Assembly (NCBI RefSeq): GCF_030345705.1
Contig: NZ_JAUASW010000001.1
Span: 62,001 to 126,000 of the forward strand
Reading direction: 5' to 3'
Length of the DNA stretch: 64,000 nucleotides
Source of the DNA: Pelomonas sp. SE-A7
GTDB lineage: Bacteria; Pseudomonadota; Gammaproteobacteria; Burkholderiales; Burkholderiaceae_C
Made by a program: the position numbers and the translations under genes
Shown: positions 1-7,518 of the stretch, one piece after another
How the letters are laid out: each line of letters begins with the position of its first letter
Numbering within the stretch: the stretch's first letter is position 1
Notes under the pieces: model-generated
The model's database searches: none
The model's input: the letters and a program-made list of their open reading frames with translations, nothing else
Told to the model about the DNA's origin: nothing

Positions 1-525
1 CAGCAGCTGGCTCACTACGACAGTCTCACCCAGCTGCCCAACCGGCATTTCTTCCAGCAGGAGATCCAGCGCATGGTGTCGCAGACGGTGCGCGACCAGT
101 GCCTGTCGGCGCTGATGTTCATCGACCTGGACAACTTCAAGATGGTCAACGACCGCCACGGCCACGAGGCCGGCGACGAGGTGCTGCGCGAGGTGGCGCG
201 GCGCATGTCGGCCGTGCTGAGGCTGTCGGACCGGCTGTGCCGACTGGGGGGCGACGAGTTCGCGCTGCTGCTGCCCACGCTGCCCGACGAGGCCGGCGCC
301 GAGCATCTGGCCGGCCGTCTGGTGGCCGCCGTGCGCGAGCCCATGCTGGTCCATGGGGAGCTGATGCCGGTGGGCGCCACCGTGGGCCTGGCCTTCTGCC
401 CGCTGGATGCACGCGATGCGGCCGGCCTGCTCAACCGGGCCGACGGCGCCATGTACGCGGCCAAGCGGGCCGGCAAGAACACCTTCAGACGGGCACTGCG
501 GCATGAGGACCCGCCGAACGCCTGA
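1..525 (+). CDS. Diguanylate cyclase (GGDEF) C-terminal part, truncated by window start
   Basis: The reading frame is open from base 1 and ends at TGA 523-525, so only the last 174 residues are visible. They form a nearly complete GGDEF domain: the entry motif DSLTQLPN at residues 8-15, a DLDNFK metal-binding stretch, an inhibitory RxxD site (RLSD) five residues before the intact GGDEF signature, and the usual AMYAAKRAGKN end. It should make cyclic di-GMP from GTP and be product-inhibited. The stop lies inside the next gene, so the cyclase, the TonB receptor and the YfiR-like protein are probably co-transcribed. The N-terminal sensor part is outside the window. Confidence 0.93.
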   Translation, partial: QQLAHYDSLTQLPNRHFFQQEIQRMVSQTVRDQCLSALMFIDLDNFKMVNDRHGHEAGDEVLREVARRMSAVLRLSDRLCRLGGDEFALLLPTLPDEAGAEHLAGRLVAAVREPMLVHGELMPVGATVGLAFCPLDARDAAGLLNRADGAMYAAKRAGKNTFRRALRHEDPPNA

Positions 526-2488
526 GGCCGCGCCTCTGCTGGCCTTGTGCCTGCTGCTGGGCGGCATGGCGCAGGCGCAGACAGCCGCTCCCGCCGCCGA
601 GCAGGACCAGAGCCTGGAGGAACTGCTCAAGCGCAGCCTGCCGGGCGCGGCGCGGCGGGCCGAGGTCTCCACCGCCTCGCGCTTTGCCCAGAGTGCCGAC
701 CGGGCGCCGGCGCTGACCTATGTGGTCACCGCCGACGACATCCGCAATCACGGCTACCGCAACCTGGGTGATGTGCTGAACAGCCTGCCCGGCCTGTACC
801 TGACCTACAACGGCACCTTCACCTTCATAGGCGCGCGCGGCCTGGGCCGGCCCGGTGATTTCAATGCCCGGCTGCTGGTCCTGATCGACGGCATGCGCAT
901 CAACGAGAACATCTACGACGCCGCCCAGGTCGGCCCGGAGTTCCAGCTCGACGCCTCGCTGATCGAACGGGTGGAGTTCACGCCCGGGCCGGGCTCGGCG
1001 GTCTATGGCAACAACGCCTTCTTTGGCGTGGTGCAGGTGTTCACCAAGCGGCTGGACAAGCTCGGCGGCACCCAGCTGGGCCTGAGCCTCGGCAACGACC
1101 ATTCCCTGCAGGGGCGCGGCTCCTACGGCCGTCGACTGGAGGACGGCGGCGACTGGTGGCTGGCGGCCAGCAGCTCTATCCAGCGCCAGCTGCCGTTGAT
1201 GCTGGAGACGCGCCGCCTGGACCGCGGCGCGCTGCGCCACCGCCAGTGGGATCGGACCGGCAAGCTGGCCTTCGGCTGGTCCAGTGGCGCCTTCGACCTG
1301 CATGCCGGCGTCGCCGAGCGTCGCCTGGGTCTGGCGGACGTGTTGCTGGACAGTGAACCGCCGGTCTATGTACAGGGGCGCGACCTGGTGCGGTCGAGCT
1401 ACCTGTCGCTGAAGTACGAGGGCAGTCTGGGTCCCGAATGGGATTGGGAATTGCGCGCCTCAAGCCAGCGCTCGCTCTACCACCGCGACACGCCGTTCGC
1501 GAGCCCCGACGGCGGCATGGGCACGTTTCGCGGCCGGGCGCTGGGCCGCTGGAACGGCGCCGAACTCAAGCTGGCCACCCAGCGCTGGGCCGGCCAGCGC
1601 TGGCTGTTCGGCCTGGAGGCCCAGCATGACCTGGTGCAGAGGCTCAGCTACGGCGTGCTGGGCCAGCCGTTTATTCAGGAGTCCTGGGGGCAGGACCGCC
1701 GGATCGGAGCCTACCTGCAGGACGAGCTGAGCCTGGCCGAGAACCAGGAGCTGGTGATCGGTTGGCGCTATGACGACAGCCGCTATGCGGCCGGCGCCGG
1801 CAATCCCCGCCTGGCCTGGGTCTGGCGCCCGAACGAGAACGCCAGCCTCAAGCTGCTGCACGGCAATGCCTATCGGGCGGCCAACCTGTTCGAGTTCGAC
1901 ATCAACATGTCGGTGGAACGGGACAAGCCCAGCCCCGAGCGCATCCGCAGCACCGAGTTGGCCTGGGAGCAGGCGCTGGACGGGGGGGGGCTGCAATACA
2001 GCCTCGCGGTCCACCATTCGCGGCTGCGTGACCTGATCACGCTCAATGCCGACGAATTTACGTATGACAACCGCAGCCAGGTCCGCAATCGCGGCCTGGA
2101 CATCGGGATCGACCAGCGCTGGAGTGGGGGCACCCAGGTGTCGGCGCTGCTCTCGGTGCAGCGCAGCCGCGACCAGGACGGACAAGCGCTCAGCAACTCG
2201 CCGGTGAGCCTGCTCAAGACCCGCTGGGTGCAGCCGCTGGCCGGCCCCTGGCAGCTCGCCTGGCAGCTGTTGGCCATGAGCGAGCGTCAGGCCGGCGCCA
2301 TCAAGCTGGCCGGCCATGCGGTCCAGCACCTGAACCTGCTGTGGCGCCCCGACGCACAGACCGAATGGTCGCTGGGTGTCTACAACCTGCTGGACAAGCG
2401 CTATTACGACCGCACCGATCCCGATGGGCCGCCATTGCTGCAGGAGCGCCGCAGCCTGCGTCTGAGCCTGGTGAGGCGCCTGCCATGA
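503..2488 (+). CDS. TonB-dependent outer-membrane receptor
   Basis: A 661-residue protein. I chose ATG 503 because it opens directly into a signal peptide (MRTRRTPEAAPLLALCLLLG, cleavage near AQA); an upstream start at 407 would add 32 residues with no signal-like character. Residues about 60-190 are a plug domain (TYVVTADDIRNHGY, DVLNSLPGLY, LVLIDGMRIN, IERVEFTPGPGSAVYG). The rest is beta-barrel-like with many aromatic strand ends and a C-terminus typical of TonB receptors (YNLLDKRYYD, final LSLVRRLP). It overlaps the cyclase by 23 bases and the YfiR-like gene by ATGA. The ligand cannot be read from sequence. The context suggests a sensory receptor feeding c-di-GMP synthesis. Confidence 0.9.
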   Translation: MRTRRTPEAAPLLALCLLLGGMAQAQTAAPAAEQDQSLEELLKRSLPGAARRAEVSTASRFAQSADRAPALTYVVTADDIRNHGYRNLGDVLNSLPGLYLTYNGTFTFIGARGLGRPGDFNARLLVLIDGMRINENIYDAAQVGPEFQLDASLIERVEFTPGPGSAVYGNNAFFGVVQVFTKRLDKLGGTQLGLSLGNDHSLQGRGSYGRRLEDGGDWWLAASSSIQRQLPLMLETRRLDRGALRHRQWDRTGKLAFGWSSGAFDLHAGVAERRLGLADVLLDSEPPVYVQGRDLVRSSYLSLKYEGSLGPEWDWELRASSQRSLYHRDTPFASPDGGMGTFRGRALGRWNGAELKLATQRWAGQRWLFGLEAQHDLVQRLSYGVLGQPFIQESWGQDRRIGAYLQDELSLAENQELVIGWRYDDSRYAAGAGNPRLAWVWRPNENASLKLLHGNAYRAANLFEFDINMSVERDKPSPERIRSTELAWEQALDGGGLQYSLAVHHSRLRDLITLNADEFTYDNRSQVRNRGLDIGIDQRWSGGTQVSALLSVQRSRDQDGQALSNSPVSLLKTRWVQPLAGPWQLAWQLLAMSERQAGAIKLAGHAVQHLNLLWRPDAQTEWSLGVYNLLDKRYYDRTDPDGPPLLQERRSLRLSLVRRLP

Positions 2489-2991
2489 GCCGCAGCCTGT
2501 GCATCGGCCTGTTGCTGTGCCTGCTCGCCGGGGCCGGCCGGGCCGACGACATCGAGGCGCAGCTCAAGGCCGCGTTTGTCTACCGTTTCGTCCAGTACAC
2601 CCAATGGCCGCCGCCGCCGCTGCGCGAGTTCGGCTATTGCGTGGCCGGCCGGGGCCCGCTGCCCGAGGCGATCAAGGCGCTGGCCAGCAAGCCGCTGGAG
2701 GTGGCCAGCATCCACTTCCATCGCATCAGCGCGCCCGAGCAGGCCGGCCAGTGCCAGACCCTGGTGCTGGCGATGAACGAGCGGACAGAGCTGCAGCGCT
2801 GGATGCAGGTGCTGGCCGATGCGCCCATCCTGGTCATAGGCGACAGCCCCGAGGCCTTCCGCGCCGGCTGCTCCATCGTGCTGGCGGTGGAGCCCAACGG
2901 CCTGAGCTTCCGCGTCAACCTGGCCGAGGCCCGACGGCGCGGGCTGACGCTCAGCTCGCAGCTGCTGAAGCTGGCGCGCGAGGTTCGCTAG
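2485..2991 (+). CDS. YfiR family (DUF4154) periplasmic protein
   Basis: 168 residues with a signal peptide (MSRSLCIGLLLCLLAGAGRA), then the family pattern: QLKAAFVYRFVQYTQWP near the N-terminus, a central FHRIS stretch, and the closing EPNGLSFRVNLAEARRRGLTL. The conserved terminal pattern matches YfiR, the periplasmic repressor of the diguanylate cyclase YfiN in Pseudomonas. In that system an OmpA-like lipoprotein (YfiB) relieves repression; here the outer-membrane neighbour is a TonB receptor. Start ATG 2485 overlaps the receptor stop (ATGA), indicating translational coupling. It ends two bases before the stop of the convergent fliR. Confidence 0.85.
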   Translation: MSRSLCIGLLLCLLAGAGRADDIEAQLKAAFVYRFVQYTQWPPPPLREFGYCVAGRGPLPEAIKALASKPLEVASIHFHRISAPEQAGQCQTLVLAMNERTELQRWMQVLADAPILVIGDSPEAFRAGCSIVLAVEPNGLSFRVNLAEARRRGLTLSSQLLKLAREVR

Positions 2992-2993
2992 GC

Positions 2994-3758
2994 CTAGCTG
3001 AACGCGGCGAGCATGCGCTCGAGCGCCACCATGAACGGCTGGTGCATCAGCGGCAGCGTGGCCACCATGCCGATCAGGCCGATGCTGACGGTGAGTGGAA
3101 AGCCGACCGAGAACACGTTCAGCTGCGGCGCCACGCGCGAGATCACGCCCAGCACCAGGTTCACGAACATCAGCATGGTCACGAGGGGCAGGGCGATCCA
3201 CAGGCCCATGCGGAAGATCTCCGCGCCCCAGGCCTGGGGCTGGGCCACCCGCAGGAAATGGAAGGGCTCGTCGCCGATGGGAAAGGTCTGGAAGCTCTGC
3301 ACCAGGGCGCTGATCAGGAGCAGGTGGCCGTTGATCGCCACGAACAGGAAGGCCACCATCGAGCCGAAGAAGCGGGCGGTGGCCGTGCCCTGGCCGCCGG
3401 TGGCGGGGTCGAAGAAGCCGGCGAAGTTCAGGCCCATCTGCAGGCCGATGATTTCGCCGGCGAACTCGAGCGATGCGAACACCAGGCGCACGGCGAAGCC
3501 CATCGAAAGGCCGATCAGCAGCTGCTGTACGAGCAAGAGCATCAGCAGCGGAGGAGAGTCCAGCGGCACGGGCGGGATCTCGGGCAGCGAAGGCTGGGCC
3601 GCCACCGAGATGAAGATCGCCAGCCCCACGCGCACCCGCATGGGCACGTTGCGCTGGCTGAAGATGGGCATGCCCGAGAACAGGGCCAGCAGCCGGACCG
3701 TGGGCCACAGCAAGGGGCTGAGCCAGGCCAGCAGCTGGGCCTCGGTGACGCTGAACAT
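2994..3758 (-). CDS. fliR: Flagellar export apparatus membrane protein FliR
   Basis: 254 residues from ATG 3758 (MFSVTEAQLLAWL, a usual FliR beginning). A TTG at 3788 would add ten residues and overlap fliQ, and I consider it less likely. It is a multi-spanning inner-membrane protein with the conserved GLQMGLNFAGFFDP region in the middle and the VISRVAPQLNVFSVGFP motif near the C-terminus. Together with FliP and FliQ it forms the export gate inside the MS ring. It is the last gene of the minus-strand fli operon and converges on the YfiR-like gene with almost no spacing. Confidence 0.95.
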   Translation of the reverse strand: MFSVTEAQLLAWLSPLLWPTVRLLALFSGMPIFSQRNVPMRVRVGLAIFISVAAQPSLPEIPPVPLDSPPLLMLLLVQQLLIGLSMGFAVRLVFASLEFAGEIIGLQMGLNFAGFFDPATGGQGTATARFFGSMVAFLFVAINGHLLLISALVQSFQTFPIGDEPFHFLRVAQPQAWGAEIFRMGLWIALPLVTMLMFVNLVLGVISRVAPQLNVFSVGFPLTVSIGLIGMVATLPLMHQPFMVALERMLAAFS

Positions 3759-3780
3759 GGAGGGTAGGTTCTTCGTCGGC

Positions 3781-4050
3781 TCAGCCAACGACCGAGGGAA
3801 TGCTCTGCAGCGTGCGCTGGATGTATTCGACCAGGGTGGTCATCATCCAGGGCCCGGCCACGGCCAGCGTCAGCACGGCGGCCACGACCTTGGGCACGAA
3901 GCTCAGCGTGGCCTCGTTGATCTGCGTCGCCGCCTGGAAAACGCTGACCAGCACGCCCACCGCCAGCACGGCCAGCAGCACCGGCGCCGCCACCAGCATC
4001 AGGATGTAGAGGCCTTGCTGGCCGAAGGTGAAGACTTGTTGGGCATCCAT
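3781..4050 (-). CDS. fliQ: Flagellar export apparatus protein FliQ
   Basis: 89 residues and two hydrophobic helices, the standard size for FliQ. Recognisable stretches are GQQGLYILMLVAAPVLL, VSVFQAATQINEATLSFVPK and GPWMMTTLVEY. It assembles with FliP and FliR as the export-gate complex. An 89-base gap containing a dispersed G/C-rich repeat separates it from fliP, which is unusual inside an otherwise tightly packed operon. Confidence 0.96.
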   Translation of the reverse strand: MDAQQVFTFGQQGLYILMLVAAPVLLAVLAVGVLVSVFQAATQINEATLSFVPKVVAAVLTLAVAGPWMMTTLVEYIQRTLQSIPSVVG

Positions 4051-4073
4051 GGTGATGTCAGCCTCCGCAGAGC

Positions 4074-4132
4074 CGCCTCAAGGAGGCTGAGCGCCCCCTC
4101 GGGGGGCAGGGAACGAAGTGAGCGTGGGGGTC
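4074..4132 (-). repeat. Dispersed G/C-rich intergenic repeat, copy 1 (between fliP and fliQ)
   Basis: On the minus strand this reads CCCCCACGCTC, a short variable part, CTGCCCCCCGAGGGGGCGC, TCAG and then a CC..TT..GGCGGC end. The same pattern occurs in plus orientation at 25840-25905. The core CCCCCGAGGGGG is a near-perfect palindrome able to form a strong hairpin. It has no coding capacity. I believe similar elements are common between genes in Burkholderiales genomes, but I could not search for them. Confidence 0.7.
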
Positions 4133-4139
4133 CATGACT

Positions 4140-4895
4140 TCAGGTCACGAAGGAGGCGGCCAAGGAGCCGAGCAGCAGGTTCCAGCCGTCGGCCAGCACG
4201 AAGAGCATCAGCTTGAAGGGCAGGGCCACCAGCACCGGCGACAGCATCATCATGCCCAGGCTCATCAGCACCGAGCTGACGATCATGTCGATCACCAGGA
4301 AGGGAATGAAGATCAGGAAGGCGATCTGGAAGGCCGACTTCAGCTCGCTGGTGACGAAGGCCGGCACCAGCACCTTGAAGGGCACGGCCTCGGGCTTGGT
4401 CGCCGGGTCCAGCTTGGCCAGGCGCGAGAACAGGGCCATGTCGGACTGGCGGGTCTGCTTGAGCATGAAGCCGCGCATCGGCACCTCGGCCTTCTGCAGC
4501 GCCACCTCGAAGCTGATCTGGCCGGCGTTGTAGGGCTGCCAGGCGTCGGCATAGACCTTGTCCAGCGTCGGGCTCATCACGAAGAAGGTGAGGAACAGCG
4601 ACAGGCCCACGATCACCTGGTTGGGCGGCGCGGCCTGGGTGCCCAGGGCCTGGCGCATCAGCGACAGCACGATGACGATGCGGGTGAAGCCGGTCATCAT
4701 CAGCAGCACCGCCGGCAGGAAGCCCAGCGCGGTGAAGAACAGCAGGGTCTGGATGGGCACCGAGTAGCTGTTGCCGCCGGCGCCCTGGCCGATGATCAGC
4801 GGCAGCGTGGCCGGCTGCGCCTGCTGGGCCAGCGCTGAAGTGCTTGCCAGCAGGGTGGCGGCCAGCAGCAGCCAGGTCTTCCTGCTATTGGGCAT
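4140..4895 (-). CDS. fliP: Flagellar export apparatus protein FliP
   Basis: 251 residues. It begins with a cleavable signal peptide (LLLAATLLASTSALAQ), as in enteric FliP, followed by the family core: FTRIVIVLSLMRQALG, LFLTFFVMSP, the VPMRGFMLKQTR motif, VLVPAFVTSELKSAFQIAF and DMIVSSVLMSLGMMML. It is the main channel-forming subunit of the export gate. The start overlaps the 3' end of fliO by 11 bases, so translation is probably coupled. Length and motif order are normal. Confidence 0.97.
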   Translation of the reverse strand: MPNSRKTWLLLAATLLASTSALAQQAQPATLPLIIGQGAGGNSYSVPIQTLLFFTALGFLPAVLLMMTGFTRIVIVLSLMRQALGTQAAPPNQVIVGLSLFLTFFVMSPTLDKVYADAWQPYNAGQISFEVALQKAEVPMRGFMLKQTRQSDMALFSRLAKLDPATKPEAVPFKVLVPAFVTSELKSAFQIAFLIFIPFLVIDMIVSSVLMSLGMMMLSPVLVALPFKLMLFVLADGWNLLLGSLAASFVT

Positions 4896-5229
4896 CGCCG
4901 GCCCCCGGCTTGCCGCTCAGGCGGGCCTTGAGCTGCTGCGCGAACGGAGCCACGGCTGCGGGCGCCAGATCGGGCTGCGGTGGCATCACGTGCAAGGTGG
5001 AGATCTGCTGGCCGGTCGCGCCCAGCACCAACCAACGCTTGTCGGCGTCCTGGCCGACCTCGACGATGACGATGCGCTGGTTGGGCGCCAGCGGCAGCAT
5101 GGCCACGGTGCGCATCTGGCCGCCGGCCGCGGCACCGCCCAACGGCGTGCGCTTGAGCAGCCACAGTGCCAGCGGAATCAGGCACAGGATGGCCAGGAAC
5201 CAGAGGAAGGGGAGCAGGCTGGAAGTCAT
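4885..5229 (-). CDS. fliO: Flagellar biosynthesis protein FliO
   Basis: 114 residues: one N-terminal membrane segment (LLPFLWFLAILCLIPLALWLL) followed by a short cytoplasmic domain with the FliO pattern RTVAMLPLAPNQRIVIVEVG and WLVLGATGQQISTLH. FliO helps FliP assemble during gate formation. Sequence conservation in this family is low, so the call rests on the TM-plus-domain layout, the LG.T.Q.I..L motif and the position between fliN and fliP. Confidence 0.9.
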   Translation of the reverse strand: MTSSLLPFLWFLAILCLIPLALWLLKRTPLGGAAAGGQMRTVAMLPLAPNQRIVIVEVGQDADKRWLVLGATGQQISTLHVMPPQPDLAPAAVAPFAQQLKARLSGKPGAGDAQ

Positions 5230-5303
5230 TGCGGCCCATTGTGGGCCGCAGGGTCGAAGGCCTATCCGCCGTTCAGGGGCGGATTCCGGCCTCTAAAGCG
5301 TGC

Positions 5304-5753
5304 TTACTGTCCTTTTGAGAGACGGCGCATCCGTTCTGAAGGCGTCACGATGTCGGTCAGGCGGATACCGAACTTGTCGTTCACCACCACCACCTCGCCC
5401 TGGGCGATCAGGTAGCCGTTGACCAGCACGTCCATGGGCTCGCCGGCCAGTGCATCCAGCTCCACCACCGAGCCCTGGGCCAGTTGCAGGATGTTCTTGA
5501 TCGGGATGCGGGTGCGGCCCAGTTCAACCGTCAGCTGGACCGGGATGTCCAGGATCATGTTGATGTCGCTGCCCGGCATATTGCCCGGCGTCGGCGAGAA
5601 ATTGGCGAAGCTGGCCGCGGCGACCTGCTCCTGCGGCGGCGCGACTTCCTCGGCAACCTCGGTGGAGCCGCCACCGCCGGCCTCGGCCAGCGCGGCAGCC
5701 CATTCGGCCGCCATCGCGTCCTGTTCGGATTGAGACGGTTCGTCAGGTGACAT
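5304..5753 (-). CDS. fliN: Flagellar motor switch protein FliN
   Basis: 149 residues. The N-terminal 60 are Ala/Glu/Gly-rich and probably flexible. Residues about 65-145 form the SpoA-type domain (ILDIPVQLTVELGRTRIPIKNILQL, GSVVELDALAGEP, NGYLIAQGEVVVV, FGIRLTDIV). It builds the lower C-ring with FliM and binds FliH. Its start lies inside fliM (11-base overlap), which fits coupled synthesis of the two switch proteins. Confidence 0.96.
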   Translation of the reverse strand: MSPDEPSQSEQDAMAAEWAAALAEAGGGGSTEVAEEVAPPQEQVAAASFANFSPTPGNMPGSDINMILDIPVQLTVELGRTRIPIKNILQLAQGSVVELDALAGEPMDVLVNGYLIAQGEVVVVNDKFGIRLTDIVTPSERMRRLSKGQ

Positions 5754-6747
5754 TGCGGGCTCCCAGCCAGCCCTGGTCGGGGCCGGTCAGCATGTTTTCG
5801 ACCTTGAGCGCGTACTTGCCGTTGGACGTGCCGTAGTGGCAGTCGAACACCGGCACGCCGTCGATCTTGGCCATGATCAGCGGATCCAGATCCAGCTCGA
5901 TGAAGTCGCCGGGCTTGAAGGCCAGCAACTGCTCCACCGTGGCCGGCGCCGTGCCCAGCTCGGCCACGACCTCGACCTGGGCGGCCTGGATCTGGTGCTT
6001 GAGCAGGTTGACCCAGCGGCGGTCGGGTTCGGTGGAGTCGCCCTGCGTGGTGCTGTACAGCACGTCGCGGATAGGCTCCAGCGTGGAGTAGGGGATGCAG
6101 AAATAGACGGTGCCGCTGGTCTCGCCGATTTCCAGCGTGAACGAGGTCGAGACCACGATTTCGCTGGGCGTGGCGATGTTGGCGAACTGCGGCTGCATCT
6201 CCGAGCGCTGGTATTCCAGCTCCAGCGGATAGATGCCTTTCCAGGCCTTGTGGTACTCGGCCGTGATCACCTCCACGAGGCGCAGGATCACGCGCTGCTC
6301 GGTGGCAGAGAAGTCGCGGCCCTCGATACGTGCATGGAACTTGCCGATGCCGCCGAACAGCGAATCGATGACGGCGAACACCAGGGTCGGGTCGCAGACG
6401 ATCAGCCCAGAGCCGCGCAGCGGCTTGACCGAGACGATGTTGAAGTTGGTCGGGACCACGATCTCGCGCAGGAAGGCGCTGTACTTCTGCACCTTGATGC
6501 CGCCGATGGCGACTTCCGGGCTCTTGCGGATGAAGTTGAACAGGCCGACCCGGATGTTGCGGGCGAAGCGCTCGTTGATGATCTCCATCGTGGGCATGCG
6601 CCCACGGACGATCCGTTCCTGGCTGGCCAGGTTGTAGTCGCGTATGCCGCCTTGCTGGACCTCTTCGGCCTCGAGCTTCTGGCTCTCGCCGGTGATGCCC
6701 TGCAAGAGTGCATCGACTTCGTCTTGGGAGAGGATCTGCTGGTTCAT
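5743..6747 (-). CDS. fliM: Flagellar motor switch protein FliM
   Basis: 334 residues. The N-terminus carries the CheY-P binding peptide (ILSQDEVDALLQG), followed by the middle CheC-like domain that docks on FliG and a C-terminal SpoA domain for contact with FliN (FKPGDFIELDLDP, VFDCHYGTSNGKYALKVE). Presence of the CheY-binding peptide agrees with cheY and cheZ at 30725-31775. It lies downstream of fliL in the same operon with a 34-base gap. Confidence 0.97.
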   Translation of the reverse strand: MNQQILSQDEVDALLQGITGESQKLEAEEVQQGGIRDYNLASQERIVRGRMPTMEIINERFARNIRVGLFNFIRKSPEVAIGGIKVQKYSAFLREIVVPTNFNIVSVKPLRGSGLIVCDPTLVFAVIDSLFGGIGKFHARIEGRDFSATEQRVILRLVEVITAEYHKAWKGIYPLELEYQRSEMQPQFANIATPSEIVVSTSFTLEIGETSGTVYFCIPYSTLEPIRDVLYSTTQGDSTEPDRRWVNLLKHQIQAAQVEVVAELGTAPATVEQLLAFKPGDFIELDLDPLIMAKIDGVPVFDCHYGTSNGKYALKVENMLTGPDQGWLGARNVT

Positions 6748-6781
6748 GGCTGCAAGTCGCGTGCTCGGCGGGGTCCCGTCG

Positions 6782-7375
6782 TCACTGGACGATGAAGTTG
6801 GAGAACAGCACCTGGGTCACCGGGCTGACCACGGCGGCCTTCTTCTTGGCCTTCTTCTTCTTGGACGTGTCTTCGGCTTCCTCGTGGTCCTCGTCGGGCA
6901 GCTCCACGCCCATGGGGCGCACCGACTCGCGCATGATTTCCTTGGCCAGCTTTTCCTTGCCCTCGCGGCTCAGCAGCTCGGCCGAGGTCTTGTGCGACAG
7001 CACCATCAGGATATTGCTGCGAATGGCCGGCATGAAGGCCTTGACCTGGTCGGCGATCTTGGCGTCGCCGACTTCCAGCGTCACGCCGACCTGGGCAAAG
7101 CGGTCCACGTCCTTGTCGGCCAGGTTGACCGTGAACGGGTCCAGCGGCACGAACACCGGCGGATGGCTGGGGTCGGGTTTGTGTGCTGCCGTGGCATGGG
7201 CGGCCGGTGCGGCTTCCTCGCCGTCCTCGCCTTCGGCCGGCGGCTTCTTCTTCAGCACCAGGAAGGCGCCGGCAGCCACCAGGACGAGCACCAGCACCGC
7301 CACCACGATGATGATCAGCTTCTTCTTGCCGCCTCCTGCGGGTGCGGCATTGGTGTCGGCGGCGGCTGTTGCCAT
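6782..7375 (-). CDS. fliL: Flagellar basal body-associated protein FliL
   Basis: 197 residues from ATG 7375, which has an AGGAG about ten bases upstream; a longer frame to 7423 lacks this. A Lys-rich N-terminus leads into one membrane helix (LIIIVVAVLVLVLVAAGAFLVL), an acidic Ala-rich linker, and a periplasmic stomatin-like domain (VFVPLDPFTVNLAD, RFAQVGVTLEV, IRSNILMVLSHKTSAELLS). An extra Lys-rich insert (TSKKKKAKKKAA) near the C-terminus is unusual. FliL surrounds the stator and supports torque. Confidence 0.93.
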   Translation of the reverse strand: MATAAADTNAAPAGGGKKKLIIIVVAVLVLVLVAAGAFLVLKKKPPAEGEDGEEAAPAAHATAAHKPDPSHPPVFVPLDPFTVNLADKDVDRFAQVGVTLEVGDAKIADQVKAFMPAIRSNILMVLSHKTSAELLSREGKEKLAKEIMRESVRPMGVELPDEDHEEAEDTSKKKKAKKKAAVVSPVTQVLFSNFIVQ

Positions 7376-7518
7376 GAAAAGGGCTCCTGTGGTCTGGCTT
7401 GGGCCTCGGCCCGGCAAGGGCATGGGGCGCAGCTGTCACCGATTATTGAGAACTCCGGCCCGGCTCATGCAAAAAATAACAGGGCAAAGCGGTCAGTTAT
7501 GGCGCTCAGGTTTTGCAA

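Noticed and set aside
3759..3788. TTG start for fliR giving ten extra residues
   Set aside because: The ATG at 3758 begins the conserved MFSVTEAQ, and the extra residues have no family support.
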